Notes under the pieces: generated by a model | What the model saw: the letters and a program-made list of their open reading frames with translations, nothing else | What the model was told of the DNA's origin: nothing | Database searches by the model: none | Assembly: GCF_050624435.1 (NCBI RefSeq) | Contig: NC_134536.1 | Span: 129,712,758 to 129,776,757, forward strand | DNA from: Tenrec ecaudatus | Lineage: Eukaryota > Chordata > Mammalia > Afrosoricida > Tenrecidae | DNA length: 64,000 bases | Direction: 5' to 3' | Program-made: the position numbers and the translations under genes | Shown here: piece after piece, positions 1 to 12,277 of the stretch | How positions within the stretch are numbered: position 1 is the first letter of the stretch | How the letters are laid out: every line of letters starts with the position of its first letter

Positions 1-939
1 GGCTCAAATGTACTCCCCGCCTTCCAGTGCCACACCTTAGAAACTAGCACCTCCGTTACTGAAACCCCATGAAGGCTGAGCATGATAGTGGAATGAGAGG
101 AAAGTAAAAGGAAATAGAGGAAAGAACTAGGGGGCAAAGGGCATTTATGGAGGTCTAAATACAGGCATGTACATATGTAAATATATTTATGTAGGATGGT
201 GGGGAAATAGATCTATGTGCATATATTTATAGATTTAGTATGAAGGTAGTAGAAGGACATTGGGCCTCCACTTAAGTACTCCCTCAATGCAAGAATACTT
301 TGTTCTATTAAACTGGCATTCCATGATGCTCACCTTCCCGACACAACCGCTGAAAACAAATCGGTGCCTAAACAAATGTGGTGAAGAAAGCTGATGATGC
401 CCGGCTATCAAAAGATACAGCATCTGGGGTCTTAAAGGCTTGAAGGTAAACAAGCGGCCATCAGAAGCAACAAAACCCACATGGAACAAGCATACCAGCC
501 TGTGTGATCACGTGGTGCCGAAGGGATCAGGCATCAAAAGAACATAAAATCAAATCATTTTGAATGAGGAGGAGTGCAGATTGGGGACCCAAGACCCATC
601 TGTAGGCAACTGGACTTCCCCTTACCGAAGGGGGATGGGGAGGAGACGAGCCACTCAGGGTGCAGTATAGCAATGATGAAACATACAACTCCAACCTCTT
701 TCCTGGGGGATGGACAACAGAAAAGTGGGTGAAGGAAGATGTTGGACAGTGTAAGATAGGACAAAATAATAATTTATAGGGAGGGAGGAGAAAAGGAGCT
801 GATACCAAGGACTCAAGCAGAAAGCACATGTTTGGAGAATCATGAGGGCAGCAAATGTACAAATGTGATTGACACGATGGATGGATTGTGATCAGAGTTG
901 TACGAGCCCCCTATAAAGTGATTTTAAAAAACAACAAAA
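1..939 (+). mobile_element. LINE 3' tail (afrotherian, probably L1), long copy
   Basis: The fullest copy of the LINE-tail family in this window. In order it holds an A/T-rich upstream part, the block around atgcccggctatcaaaagat, the block gaatgaggaggagtgcag, and the end gagccccctataaagtg with an A-rich tail. Compared with other copies an internal segment is missing near 700. Its start is probably outside the window. It lies in an MRPS10 intron. Confidence 0.75.
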
Positions 940-2148
940 ACTAGCCCCCCAGACGGTTTGGTGTGAGGCCTTATAGACGTGTGTCAGTGGGATCCTGCGT
1001 CCGCAGACACGCTCACCGGCAGCATAGCGCCTCGTCGTGCGTTCCCGTGGTAACTGGTGCAATCCCGAGTCTGCAGGGCCAGCCTGGTAAGGGAAGAGGA
1101 CAGGTGGGCGCAGTGACAGGCTGCTGCTGCAGCTGCTTTTTGGGAAATCAGACCTAGTGAGCGTCTGTGTTTCCCAAACTAAACATCCTAGGTTTTATGT
1201 GATGTCTCTTGATTTTTAGTATTTGTTTAAAATTGGGGGGAAATCAGAATTACTGAAGACTCCTCTAGGGACCAAACAAAACATATCTTAGGGCCTTGTC
1301 CCTCTCCTGTGCTCCAACTTGTGGCATATGATGTCCTCTTCTCCAGAAACTCCGTTTTGGGTGATTGGCGGTGGAGGCTAGCTTCCTGTGTAGTAAATAA
1401 ACCTTGCAGAAGCGACGTTAGCCCTGAATCGTTGCATTAGTAATAGAAATGAGTGGCTTACGGAGCGAACCGAGTGAAGGTAACTGACCCCTTGGAAGAA
1501 AGTCAGACTGTCAAAGCCATTCTTTGTAAGGTGGCTGGGTGTCAGGGAGGAAGAGTTGCGTGTGCAGTCGGTGTGCATGGCATTTTAATGAGGAGTGAGT
1601 ACTTGGTTATATTAGGACATGAGCACAAACCAGGCGTGAATGAAACCTCGTTAAAAAGTCAGGTGGCGCGCAGGAGCTCACCGTAGTCCAGCAGTGTTTC
1701 ACAGTCAGCGCCGGGGCCTACGGCTCCAGGCTCGTGTCTGGACCGCACCGCTGTGTGTCCTGAGTGATGGCCGAGGACACTGCGTGCAGTGAGACCCTCC
1801 CATCAGGCTAGCCTGCCAACACGCCCTGGGGTCCTTTCCTGTGGGGGGGGGGCTTGGCTTCAGTACCTGTAAAGGTGGAGAGCCCCCTCCGTGATTGTGT
1901 AGGTGGCCCTGGAAGTCATTTCGATCCACACTGTGTCTCAGCACTTTGAGGGTCACTGCAGGTCTGACCGCGATGGGCTCCAGGTGCGTCCACCCACAGT
2001 GCTGAGATGCTCTTCAGTCCCGTCCCCGTCCCCCCCCCCCCCCCCGGTGACTCAGGGGAACCCATGAGTATTCAATGCAGGGGAAGGTTTGAAAGAGGGC
2101 TAGTTCTGATATTAGATTGGAACTCACCTTTTGGTTTTGAAATTGTAG
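940..2148. other. MRPS10 intron, nothing recognised
   Basis: Unique-looking intron DNA with a C run at 2029-2046. I see no exon for the MRPS10 N-terminus here. Confidence 0.6.
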
Positions 2149-2285
2149 ATTACCGTTTCTGAGGAGCCAGACACGTTATATAAGCGCCTGTCGGTGTTAG
2201 TCAAAGCCCATGATAAGGCCGTGTTGGACAGTTATGAGGTTTTTGCTGTGCTCGCTGCTAAAGAACTTGGCATCTCTGTGAAGGT
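2149..2285 (+). CDS. MRPS10: MRPS10, internal coding exon (first one in the window)
   Basis: Encodes part of mitochondrial small-subunit ribosomal protein uS10m, which sits in the head of the 28S subunit in the mitochondrial matrix. The translation runs from [18 protein letters not shown] to KELGISVKV and matches my memory of human MRPS10 almost residue for residue. The exon follows an acceptor ending ttgtag and stops at a consensus gtaagt donor. I place the donor at 2286 because this leaves two bases of a valine codon, which the next exon completes. The exons encoding the N-terminus and mitochondrial targeting peptide must lie before base 1; I see none between 940 and 2148. This is a housekeeping host gene on the same strand as GUCA1B. 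Confidence 0.93.
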
Positions 2286-2955
2286 GTAAGTACAGCCTTT
2301 CCCTATTTGACTGGGGCGCCAAGATAACGTGCTCAGCGCGCAGGCTGGGGAAGCCCTCGTATCCGGGGTCTCCAGGGAGCGGGGTGGCTTAGGGGAATGC
2401 GCACACGTTCAGGCATTGTGGATTTGGTGGGGTTCGTTTTGCAGCACAGTTCCATGCTTGAGCAAGGGGGACTTGGTGCGGACTCTGTCCTTGCAGTGTC
2501 TAGCAGGACTGCCTCGGGCCCTCTCTCCTGCTCCTTGTGCCACACCAAGCTCCTTAGGACCCCTGCCAGTGTTGCCTTCTGACAAAAGGCCAAAGGAACT
2601 GACACGTTTTCCATAACACTGGCTGGAGTCTTGTGGTTATCGGAGTATCAGACATGTACAGCAGGCGTGCCGCCCATTACAGTGCATTTACTAGGTGAGG
2701 GAGGGGCTCGGAGAGTGTGGACGCATCGGGCATGTGTGCGTCAGTGTGCCCGCATTGGTCTGCCAGGACGTGCCTGTCTGCGATGGTTATGTTGGTCTGA
2801 GCTCAGGGACAGCAGTGGCCGCAGGTGCCAGTCTTGCTAAGTGGAGGTCTGGGCACTGTGCTGAATGCCTGTTTGGATTGAGTGTGAGCCTGGCAACCGG
2901 GCACCATGCTGTGCTTTACCGGCAGTGAATCAGTTCATCCCATCAGTGAGCTTAA

Positions 2956-3132
<177 letters not shown>

Positions 3133-3949
3133 TAACACCTCCCAAGTCTCCACTGAACACTGAGAGATTGACCCCGGCCTCTATGTCTCTAGGCTGAGTG
3201 GAAGTGGCCCGGATAAGCCTCCTTTGGAGGAGTACACACTGAGTATTATTAACAGGCGAATGTGTACAGCGTGATAGCATGGAGATCACTCTGCTTCCAC
3301 TTCAAAACTTGGAGTTATGTGCACGCAGTTCTAAGCATTCTTTTCGTGTGCTGACTGGATTTCCCCTGTTAATGGTGGTGCTCGGTGTCTCGGTCAGCAG
3401 TAGTGTGTGCTTACAGAGAGCGTGGCTTCTAGACTCAGACTGCCAGATCTGCGTGATCTGGGCACACGTCCCCAGCTAAGAATGTTGTCTCTTTCATAGG
3501 GTTAGGGTAAGGAGTGAACGGCTATTTGTCTAGCTCCCTCACATAGTAAATGATGAGTAAATCATTAAAGCCAGCCCTTCTGCAGCTTTTATATGGGAAG
3601 CACTCTCGGAGTCTTTGAGGGAGTGTGCATAATCGGTCATAGTCTCTGCCCTTCCGTCAGGAAGCAGAGCACAGAGCTGGCCCCACCCCTGGGTGGCAGG
3701 AAAAGCAGCCTCCTGGAGCACACAGCTAACTGCACTAAGCTGGGCTCTTTCTTCCCTCGGGTCCGAGTGCGCTTCCCCGACTCCAGGCTTGCCTCTGCTC
3801 CCCGGAGGGAGGGAGTGCCAGGTCAGCCAGAGGACTGCCCCCTTTTAAGTTGGGGAGTCAGAGATCTCACACGCCTGCATTCCTAAACAACTCTCTCTGA
3901 GGAAAAGCTGGGTTTTCCTGCAAAAGCAAGTTAAACAGAACTGCCACGT

Positions 3950-4260
3950 GGCCCCACAGCTGTAGTCCTCGGTGCTCACGTCCACAGAGGAGTCGGAAGC
4001 GTCCACCAGCGCAGGGCGCAGGTGTTCGTGGCAGCACCGTTCACAGTTGGCAAAAGGTAGGAGCAGCCCGAGTGCCCTTCAGCTGGTGACCAGATGCACC
4101 AGGTGCATGTCAACCCAGTGGCGCGGTTCAGCCGTGGAAACATGACGTCCCGATACCCACAACATACATGACCTGAAAGACCTCGTGCCAGGCACAAAGA
4201 CCACCTCGTTCTGCCTTCACCACAGACAGATGCAGAGAGAGCAGCGGATGGGGGGTGATG
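3950..4260 (+). mobile_element. Ancient L1 ORF2 3' end fragment
   Basis: Follows the layout of the L1 ORF2 end and 3' junction: ggcagcaccgttcacagttg, agtgcccttcagctggtgac, then agatgcagagagagcagcgg. Strongly decayed and GC-shifted. In the MRPS10 intron before the third exon shown here. Confidence 0.55.
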
Positions 4261-4370
4261 GCTGGGGTCAGACTAGACTGTGGGGCTTCACGTGCCTGAT
4301 TGTCATACTTTGACGTGTTAACTAACAAAACTAACAGCACAGCCGCGCCCGTCTCCCATTTGCGTTTTAG

Positions 4371-4460
4371 CTGCGGCATCTAACTGGAAGTACGGCGGGT
4401 GTCTACTTGGAGTACATCCAGCGCAACTTACCTGAGGGGGTTGCCATGGAAGTCACAAAG
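4371..4460 (+). CDS. MRPS10: MRPS10, internal coding exon
   Basis: A 90-base, phase 0 exon between gcgttttag and aag|gtatgg. It encodes [20 protein letters not shown] followed by [10 protein letters not shown]. As I recall the human protein, this stretch begins [20 protein letters not shown], so the exon is well conserved. It begins just after an old L1 fragment in the preceding intron. Confidence 0.93.
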
Positions 4461-4861
4461 GTATGGCTGGAGTTCCTGCCTGTGTCAGGAGACGCCTCGC
4501 TGTCCTGTGATGGGGGCTGACCCAGAGAGTGGAGGGGCGGGGAGGGCCCTTGGCCTGCTGGAGACGGTTACCGTAGTGGTGAGGGCCTGCCCTCCCCAGC
4601 AGTGGTGTCAGCTCGAGAGACGCCCCACCCCCACCCTGAGCACCTCTGAAGTCGCCCTTTCTCACCGTCGGCTGGACATGGGGCTGCCATGTAACGTGGC
4701 AGCCTCGAGGCCTGACGAGATGATCAGATGAGCCCCTTCTCTGTTCTCAGAGCTCCTGGCAAAGGCAAAAAGAGTCCAGGGGACTGGGAGCCAAACGGAA
4801 TCCGTTCTACACAGGGGTTTAGTTCACTGTTCCTCTGTGTCTGTCTGTGTGCTGCTTTCAG

Positions 4862-4945
4862 ACGAAATTGGAGCGGTTGCCGGAGCACATCAAGGAGCCA
4901 ATCTGGGAAAGTCTGCCAGCAGAGAAGGGGGAAAGCCAGCCCTGA
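4862..4945 (+). CDS. MRPS10: MRPS10, terminal coding exon with stop codon
   Basis: Starts after tgctttcag and encodes [20 protein letters not shown], then EKGESQP and a TGA stop at 4943-4945. The human C-terminus as I recall it ends in a similar acidic, lysine-rich tail. The four exons in the window together encode 139 residues of a protein that is about 200 residues in human, and they join in frame without a break. Confidence 0.92.
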   Translation, partial: TKLERLPEHIKEPIWESLPAEKGESQP

Positions 4946-7507
4946 AGCGCGGCCAGGCCCCACACGCATGCGTTTAACGGGGACGGCCCAGCCTGCCGCT
5001 TTCTCTGCGGAGCTCTGGGGAGCGGGACGGCGACTGCAGCGATCGCGGAGTCATTGCCTGTCTGGTTTGTAGACGAGCCGTGATTTCACTGTGCATGTGA
5101 GCCAGAAGAATCGAATGTTCACATCCGTTCATCCAGCTGAACGTGTTGTTCTGTCTCACGGACATGCTGCGTGAGGTTCCTGGAAGAAAGCAAGCTTCCG
5201 TCGATTTCAGCTTTTTCACTTTGCCGTCAGACTAGCAGGGGCTGATCTGAGAAGGACGGCCTCCCGGTTAGCCTCGCGGAAGCGCGTCAGCGTGTGATGC
5301 ATGGCCCGTGTGGCGGCCCAGACCCTGCAGGACCGCCTGGGAGGGCGTCACACGGAGGGGCTCTGAGCGTGCTGGAAATTACTAAAATGATTTCGCCCGT
5401 GCCGGGGTTCGTTTCTCACAAGCTCTCGTGTTGTGTGCGTGGCACCCAGCCCTGTAGGAACAGAACAGACCGGGTAGAAGTCCTGGCTTTGGGAAGTGGC
5501 AGGGCACAGATAGAGCTTTTTCCTGAGCGCTTCCTCCCGAGGGAGCCCTCTTGTGCCTTTGGTGCTGTTCCTTCTCTGAGCCAGGCCGCCGCATCTGGCT
5601 TCCTCCCACGCGTTGCTGCGACGCCCGTGTTTTCGGTGATTGTCTCACGAGGGCCAGCATCGATCAGGGCCATGTCCTAAGAACCGACTGCTCTTAGTTC
5701 AGGGCTGGAGTTGCGTGCCAGTGCCCATGGTTCACGTGTGTCTGGTTCATTCAGAGACGGCATGCTCCTGTTAGAGAATAGTACCCATCGACCCCTTGGT
5801 CATGAGGTGATTCTAGAACCCCTGGTCTTTTGGTTGGTGGTGCTTTTTGGTTGCCAGGCATGGCATTAAACTGCAGTGTTAGCCCTGGAAGAGCAGCCCG
5901 TGTCCCACCTCCCAGGGAGTCACTTGAGCTCCTCTGCACAGCGGAATCAGGCCTGGGTCTTCTGAGGTTTCCTTCGCATTTTTGGGGGGAGTTATGGCTT
6001 CTTAATCCCCTCCCCCCAAAACTGGATTCGATGTTCTCTTCCCATTCGACAATCCCAGTGCTTTGAGGTTGCACTGTCATCAACCGGAAAGGATGCGCAG
6101 CCCTGGGCCCTTGACCTCACTCAGCTTCTAGCGCTGACGCTTCAGAGACAAGAACCAGTCACTGACCGCTCTGCTCAGGGTCACTGTAGAAGGGCCCAGA
6201 CGGCAGGAGAAAACGAGAACACAATTCAAACTCATGGAGAGGCGCCGGCCGGAGGCAACGTTCAAACCCTCAGCCTGAACCCGCCCAGCGAAGGTCACCT
6301 GTCAGACAAACTGCAGACCTAGGAAGTGAACAGAATTGGGTCGGCCAGACTGGACTCAGAAGGCAGGCAGATGCGCAGAGGGACACGGGGAGCCCGGGGG
6401 GGGGGGGGGTGCTGAGTGTTGTGACGGTGAGGGAACTGCCTCTCACGTCACGATACGGATGGTGTGTCAACTGTGGATGGAAAGTAGCCCGCTCCGGGAA
6501 CTGTCACCCAAGCCCCAGTAAACCGCTGCAGAGAGGTTAAGCAGAGCAGAGATGGGGAAGACTGACGCCGAGCCTGATGTAGATCTCCACGGAACCTGGA
6601 AACCAGCCGGGAGACGGGTCTTCCTGCAGAGCTGCCCCAGGGAACGCCGTCCCAGAGAGCCGGTGCCCTGACTTGGGACTGGGCCACCTCACTGAGAACG
6701 AATTCCTCTTAGAGGAAGAGCGGGCCCTCACTGAAACGAGTGCTGAGGAAAGGTAGCTAGCTGTCTGCTGAAGCAGCACTTCTGGCCGAATTTTGCTTTC
6801 ACAGAGTCTAAACCCACACCTCCGCTGTGCTTTTTACAGACCGTATGGACCAGTTAAAAGAGGGTGGTGGACATACACTCTCACCTGGTACCTTCATGTG
6901 AGCACCTTCACAAGTGCGCATCTGCCTGCAGCTGTTTAGACTGAAATCGCTGCACGCCAGATTGTCGAGCTGAGCACGTCAAACCGTTTCTGAACGTGCT
7001 GTAAGAAAGACGCAAAGAACTGCTCAAGGCAGAAAGTGCGTTGTGTCCTTGACTGAAGCATGGGGCCTGTTGAAAGCCTTCCTGAGAGAGCCGCCGTCAT
7101 TTGTCCCCAGCGTCTCAGACACCTCAGCCCTCAGTACTGCAGGGTACCCTTTTAAGTCAGGTGGCTAAATTAAAGGCTGTCTTCAGGCGTCACTGCTGTC
7201 ATGCCCGTTGCAATCAGCACACTCGTCTCGCTTGGCTTAGCGAGATGCTCTCTGGTGGGATGTGGCCCTGCAGTACGGCTGCATCGTTCCATGGCTGCCT
7301 GATCTCTGCCTATGGCCCCGTTACATTGACACACACATGACCCAAGCAGCTACCTTGCTCTGGCTTCTCCCCTCTGCAGTGCTTGCTGCCAGCTGGATAT
7401 CGCTCATGCGCACCATCGGAGAATTGCCTTGTTCTTTAAGCTGTCAGTGAAACAGATGGTGAGATGCTTGGTAGACATGAGGTATCGGACTCGTATATTT
7501 TCATATA
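4946..7507. other. MRPS10 3' UTR and/or downstream flank
   Basis: No repeats or coding signal recognised. Contains a G run at 6399-6411. Open frames such as the one at 5294-5680 lack any family signature. Confidence 0.5.
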
Positions 7508-7513
7508 AATAAA
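7508..7513 (+). terminator. Candidate poly(A) signal for MRPS10
   Basis: The first AATAAA I noticed downstream of the MRPS10 stop codon on the + strand, followed by a T-rich stretch. It would give a 3' UTR of about 2.6 kb. Placement is uncertain because a weaker upstream signal could be used. Confidence 0.3.
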
Positions 7514-7829
7514 ATAATTTTCGTCTTTTTAGATGCCCGTGTCTTAGCAGGGCCATCTGTCCAGTCACCATTTCTCTCTCCACATTCTTCCCCTTTTACA
7601 ACATTGCTTTTATGTAAGTAACTGTTTAGTGCTTCAGAATGAGATTGGTGAGGCTTCCCAAGAGAGTTGCTTCTGTGCTCCTTGAGGGTGAGCATGCCGA
7701 CGTAGCTCTATACAGCTGTTGCTCAAGACAGGTCACCCTTGCCTTTACTGGTTGGCAGCATGCTTTTCCACATTAAACACTTTTTTTCAGCTTTACAACA
7801 TGAATGAGGACTGGAGTGAAGGAGCCTGC

Positions 7830-7930
7830 ATCCGAATAGCAATCAGGAAATTACAACTAGTGAACATGGGCAAGGTTCTTAACCACGTTGTTTCATAAAA
7901 TGTGGGAGATGACGCCTACTTATCAATGGG
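7830..7930 (+). mobile_element. MIR fragment
   Basis: Core gggcaaggttcttaaccacg, then tttcataaaatgtgggagat. Downstream of MRPS10. Confidence 0.45.
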
Positions 7931-8637
7931 GATATATTCAATAGTTCAAGAAGCCCAGACGCTGGAGTTCTGAGTGGTGTTAAAGCCTGCTGGAAAGGTC
8001 CTCTCATCCACAAGGTGAGGAGAGTGGTCGTGAAGTTTGGGTACGACACGCCGTGTCCCTGTTACCATAGCCACACCTTAGCTGTCCACTGTGCTCGTTT
8101 TGCATATGGACTCGTGGACAGAGCCTTAGAAACAACCCCAAAAGGAGCTCTGCCACCGCACTTACAGAAGGGAAACCCAGGTCTAATTGGGACTTGTGTA
8201 CGCACCCACCCTTGGATTTGCCAGAATTCCGTTTATTGACCAGGACGGCCTTGGGCCCCAATTTTTAAAGACGCTGAGGGTTTCAGACGTCCACATAACT
8301 TGAAACAGTGCCGTTGGGTCTGATTCGTAGGGTTTCTAGGCCTTCCTCTCCATGGGAGCAGTGGGTCTGCACTGCCAACCTTGGCGTGACCCACGGCGAG
8401 CTACCCACACATGAGTGTTACATGAACTAAATGTACCAGCTTTGGAAGTGTGGAGGTGAGCTGGGGAAGGAATCTCAGGACTAGCCGATGGAAATGTATG
8501 TGGACGTCGGCCCGAAGCAGGGTGCACAGTGGCCCCCTGGCTGGCTGGCAGAAGCCGTGTGTGGGCTTCATCAAGGCGGGGCCCACTGGCCTGTGGCTGC
8601 TAGCCCTTAGAGTCCTTCCCTAGCCCACCTCCACATT

Positions 8638-8910
8638 TCCTCCCCATGTGCGGAGGAATCCAGACCGTGTGCATGGGCACCAGTGGACCATCCACTAAGG
8701 TCTCAGCTGACAGCCACGGGGGCTCCGGATGAATCATGCCCCAGCGTTTGAGCTAACCCAGATGGTACCAGACAAAGCTAACTGTCTTAACGGCCATCGG
8801 TGTGGGAAATACACGTCCTTTCAAGCCACTAGGTTTTAGGGGAGGTGCCCTGCTGGTGCCGTGGTGAAGCCTTTGGTTGGCACTTGGAGCCCACAGGCCG
8901 CTCTGAGAGA
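8638..8910 (+). repeat. Arm 1 of a long inverted repeat (MLT1/MaLR LTR-like)
   Basis: Matches 9705-9957 in reverse complement, roughly 85% by eye. Shared landmarks are ccagaccgtgtgcatgg, aaggtctcagctgacagcca, gagctaacccagatggtacc and gccactaggtttt. The last motif and layout resemble the 3' part of MLT1-type LTRs. No coding content. Confidence 0.7.
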
Positions 8911-9704
8911 AAGAAATGGCCTTTGGTCTGCCTTCAGCCCTGCTCCAATAGGAATGACAGTCTCAGGCTCTCAAGCATCCTGGATGACTCCTGAGACCAA
9001 CCTGCTGCTGACTGCTTGGTCCTCAGGGTTCTCTGCAAATCCCCCAGCAGCTCCCAGCCCTGCCCTCCAAATCTATATTTTTCCAGGCAAGCTATCACTC
9101 TACATGTAGTCTCCTAATCCTCTTCAGAAAGATATTTAAACCTCAACAGCTCAGCAGTACGGAGGGCAGGTCATGGGCACCTTGTCCTCCGCCAGGAGCT
9201 ACAGCAAGGATTTCATCCTTAAAGCCCGTGGGCGAGGGCCCAGGCTGCTGTCCTCTAACCCCTGCAAGGTTTGCTTGGGTGTCAGGACGCTGTAGAAGCC
9301 TGGGAACCGCTGTAGCTTCAGGGGCCCAGGGTGGCCCTTTGCTGCAGGCGTGGAGATGGCGAGGTGGAACACCTGGGCTAGGTGCTCTCCAGCGCTCTTC
9401 TACATCGAGTGCCCTGTACCTTCTACCTGCCACCCAGGAGCTCCCTGGTGCCAAGGTGTGTTGCAAAATTCAGGAGTGACCCCTCCCATGCATCCGACAC
9501 GGGAAGAATTTGAGAGTTCCTACGTGCCAGGTTACCCTCTGATCTCCCTCAGGTTTTCCATGGTTGGGTCTTCAGGAGATGCCAAACACAAGGCACCTCT
9601 GAGAGGACACAGCCTTGTGGTGGCAGCTGAGCATGTTCACTGTTGGCGCCGCCCAGGGACGTGAGCATGGAAAGCTGCTAAAACGTCCCCTTCTGCACAG
9701 TGCC

Positions 9705-9957
9705 CGGGGGCTCCAAGTGCCAACCGAAGGCTTCACCACAGCATCTCCCCAAAGCCTAGTGGCATGAAGGGACAACGTGCATTTCCCACACACCGACTGG
9801 CTGTTAAAGACAGTGTTAGCATTGTCTGGTACCATCTGGGTTAGCTCAAACACTGGGGCACAATTCATCTGGAGCCCCCCTCATGGCTGTCAGCTGAGAC
9901 CTTAGCTGGACCGTCCACTGGCGCCATGCACACGGTCTGGCTTCCTCCCCACACGGG
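9705..9957 (-). repeat. Arm 2 of a long inverted repeat (MLT1/MaLR LTR-like)
   Basis: Reverse-complement partner of 8638-8910. The spacer of about 800 bases between the arms shows no recognisable element or gene. Confidence 0.7.
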
Positions 9958-9959
9958 GG

Positions 9960-11175
9960 TTACCGAGGTTCCAGAGGCAGCAGGGGAGACCAGGTGGGCG
10001 ACTTACCACTTGTCTGAGAAAGCACACGGGCTATTCGTTGGATGCAGTGCATTCCCATCTTGAACCCACACCCAAAGAGGAAACCCACAGGGAACTGCTA
10101 TGGTCGGCATTGACTCCATGGCTGGGGAGGACCATTCCTTAGGGAGCACTGAGTTTCTGCTCTGCTATGGGTTCCGGAAAACTGCACATGGTGATTGTCA
10201 GGCAACCTGAAGAAGGTACTTAGCGTTCCTGAGTCGTATCCTGGGAAGAAACCAGTGTTGGCATGGTAACGGCTTATAACCTGAACAGAATAAGGACTGC
10301 CCCGCCTGGATGCTGGGGGGGAGGGGAGACCCAGGAGAAAGGGAGAGATGGAGGCTGCAGATGGGAGGGAAAGGAGACCCGTGAGCAGCCTGGACTCGGG
10401 GACAGCGCAGGTGCTGATGGGGCGGCGGGGGGTGGGGGGGGGGGTGGGTGTGGCGCAGAAGAGAAAGGGGCTCCTGCTCCTAGCACAGCAGACAGGGCGC
10501 GCTGCTGGACACTGAGGGGGAGCACCCAGTTCTCTCTGAAGCACGCCCCTCGGCCACAGTTGGACGTGAGAGTGAGTGGCAGGTCGGAGGCAGAGTGACT
10601 GTGGAGCAGTCGTTTCAGGAAGAGATCCTTCCCGGAAAGAGGATGTGGCGGAGTGTCTAGCACTGTTTGTAGTGTGGGCCGCCCCAGTGATCTGCTCCAG
10701 CCTCCTGGGGCCGGTGATGTGTGAGGGGACCAGCTTTAACGAGGACCTGGTTTTGCGGACTGCCTAGTTGGAGAGAAAGGCATGCGCAGAAGTCCAAGCT
10801 AGGACAATGGTTATGCAGTGAAGAGAAGGGGAGGTGAGGGAGTGAGCGCCGGGGTGAAGGGGTCAGGCTAAGGGAGCCAGAAGGAGAGGTGTCAGTGAAG
10901 GATACAGGGCTTGGGTGTTTCTGAGGGTGCAGAAGCTGATGGGGCCAAGTCCAAGGTGGGGACCCTCCATTGTCAGGAGAGACTGGAACCATTGGGCCCC
11001 ACCACCCACAGCAGCAGTGGGCTGAGTTCCAACTCAGAGCAACCCCTCTTGGGGTCAGCGCAGAACATGCCCCACAGGCTTCCGTGACTGGCCCTTTGGA
11101 AGTAGATGGCCCAGTGCACTCAGACCTCAGCATTTCGACCCAGGGATTCTGAAACCGTGTGCTTGTAAAAGAACG

Positions 11176-11229
<54 letters not shown>

Positions 11230-12277
11230 GAACCTCATGGGCAGGAAGCTCCCTGTGCTTGCAAGGACCCCAAGGAGTGGGCTTCTTTCAGGAAGAGCAG
11301 GGAAGGGGTCCTGGGAGGGCATCGGGAGGCAGGGAGCAGAGCGAAGGGTCAGGCCTGGAGCGGTACAAAACAAGCCATGGGGAACACCCAAGCAGGCCAG
11401 CCAGTGTCCCCCTGAGGCTAACGGCACACTCACTGCTGCCGTCACCCCTCGCGTCTAGAAAGCCCCGCGCCACACCCCCTGACTTCTTGGAGATGCCACT
11501 TTCACATTAAAATGCAGATGAAAGTATCATTTGATGTGAAAGTTATGCGCATGTTTCATAACGAAGTAAGAGTCGCGAGGCTATTAGGCCCTGCTTCTGG
11601 ATCTCAGTGACTTAGCATTAGCATTTGGGGGCGGGCGGGAGAGGCTCGAGAAAGCCTTAGTTGGGGCATGAGTCTTGGGCGGAGGATGTCAGAGGGAGGT
11701 GTTTGGACTTTAAGTCAGGCCACGAGCCAGGTGTGATTTCTAGAGGGGGTTCGTCTAGAGTCCCAGACACTGCTGCTCTCTGGACCGATGGAGCTTGTTG
11801 CTGCTCTGGGCTTGGAGTTGTCTCCGTCTTTTCCAGTTTGGAGATTGCAGGTGTCTCCCAGGACGCCTTGGCTGGAGCGGTGTGCTGGCCAGCTCCCGCG
11901 AGGCAGAGGGAATGTGCGACGTGAGAAGGCCCAGCCAGGCCCCCCTCCTCAGCTCTGCTGGTGCACATCCCCTGCCTCATTGGTGAGGCCGGGGCAGGGG
12001 TGAAGCCGGGGCCACTTAGCAGGCTGGAGGTCAGTCTTTCTAGAAGAAAGGAGAATCCTCTAAGGATCTCAGGGCAGCTTTGCTGGCCTGAGCCTGGGCC
12101 CCCCCTCCCCCACTACATGCCCCACCTCCATCTTGCAGCCTGACCTCTGCCCTGCCAATCATCCCCGGTCGCCTAGAGACCATCAAGAGGCCAGCTAAGC
12201 AAAGGAAGGGGACGAAAAGGACCCCCAGACTGAAGACGCAGTCCTCGGGCCCCGTTCCGGGCGTCCCTCTCACCAGG
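9960..12277. other. MRPS10-GUCA1B intergenic region
   Basis: Contains G-rich runs near 10415-10445, the TG microsatellite and, close to the GUCA1B start, a CCAAT sequence near 12155. I found no TATA box or clear photoreceptor transcription factor site. The GUCA1B transcription start was not placed. Confidence 0.5.
11177..11224. repeat. (TG)24 microsatellite
   Basis: Perfect dinucleotide run. Each side carries gtaaaagaac (11164-11173 and 11223-11232), so the run sits between a 10-base direct repeat. Confidence 0.95.

Noticed and set aside
10657-11445. 262-codon open frame on the minus strand
   Set aside because: Runs through the TG microsatellite as a Thr-His repeat and has low-complexity, Pro/Ser-rich composition with no family signature.
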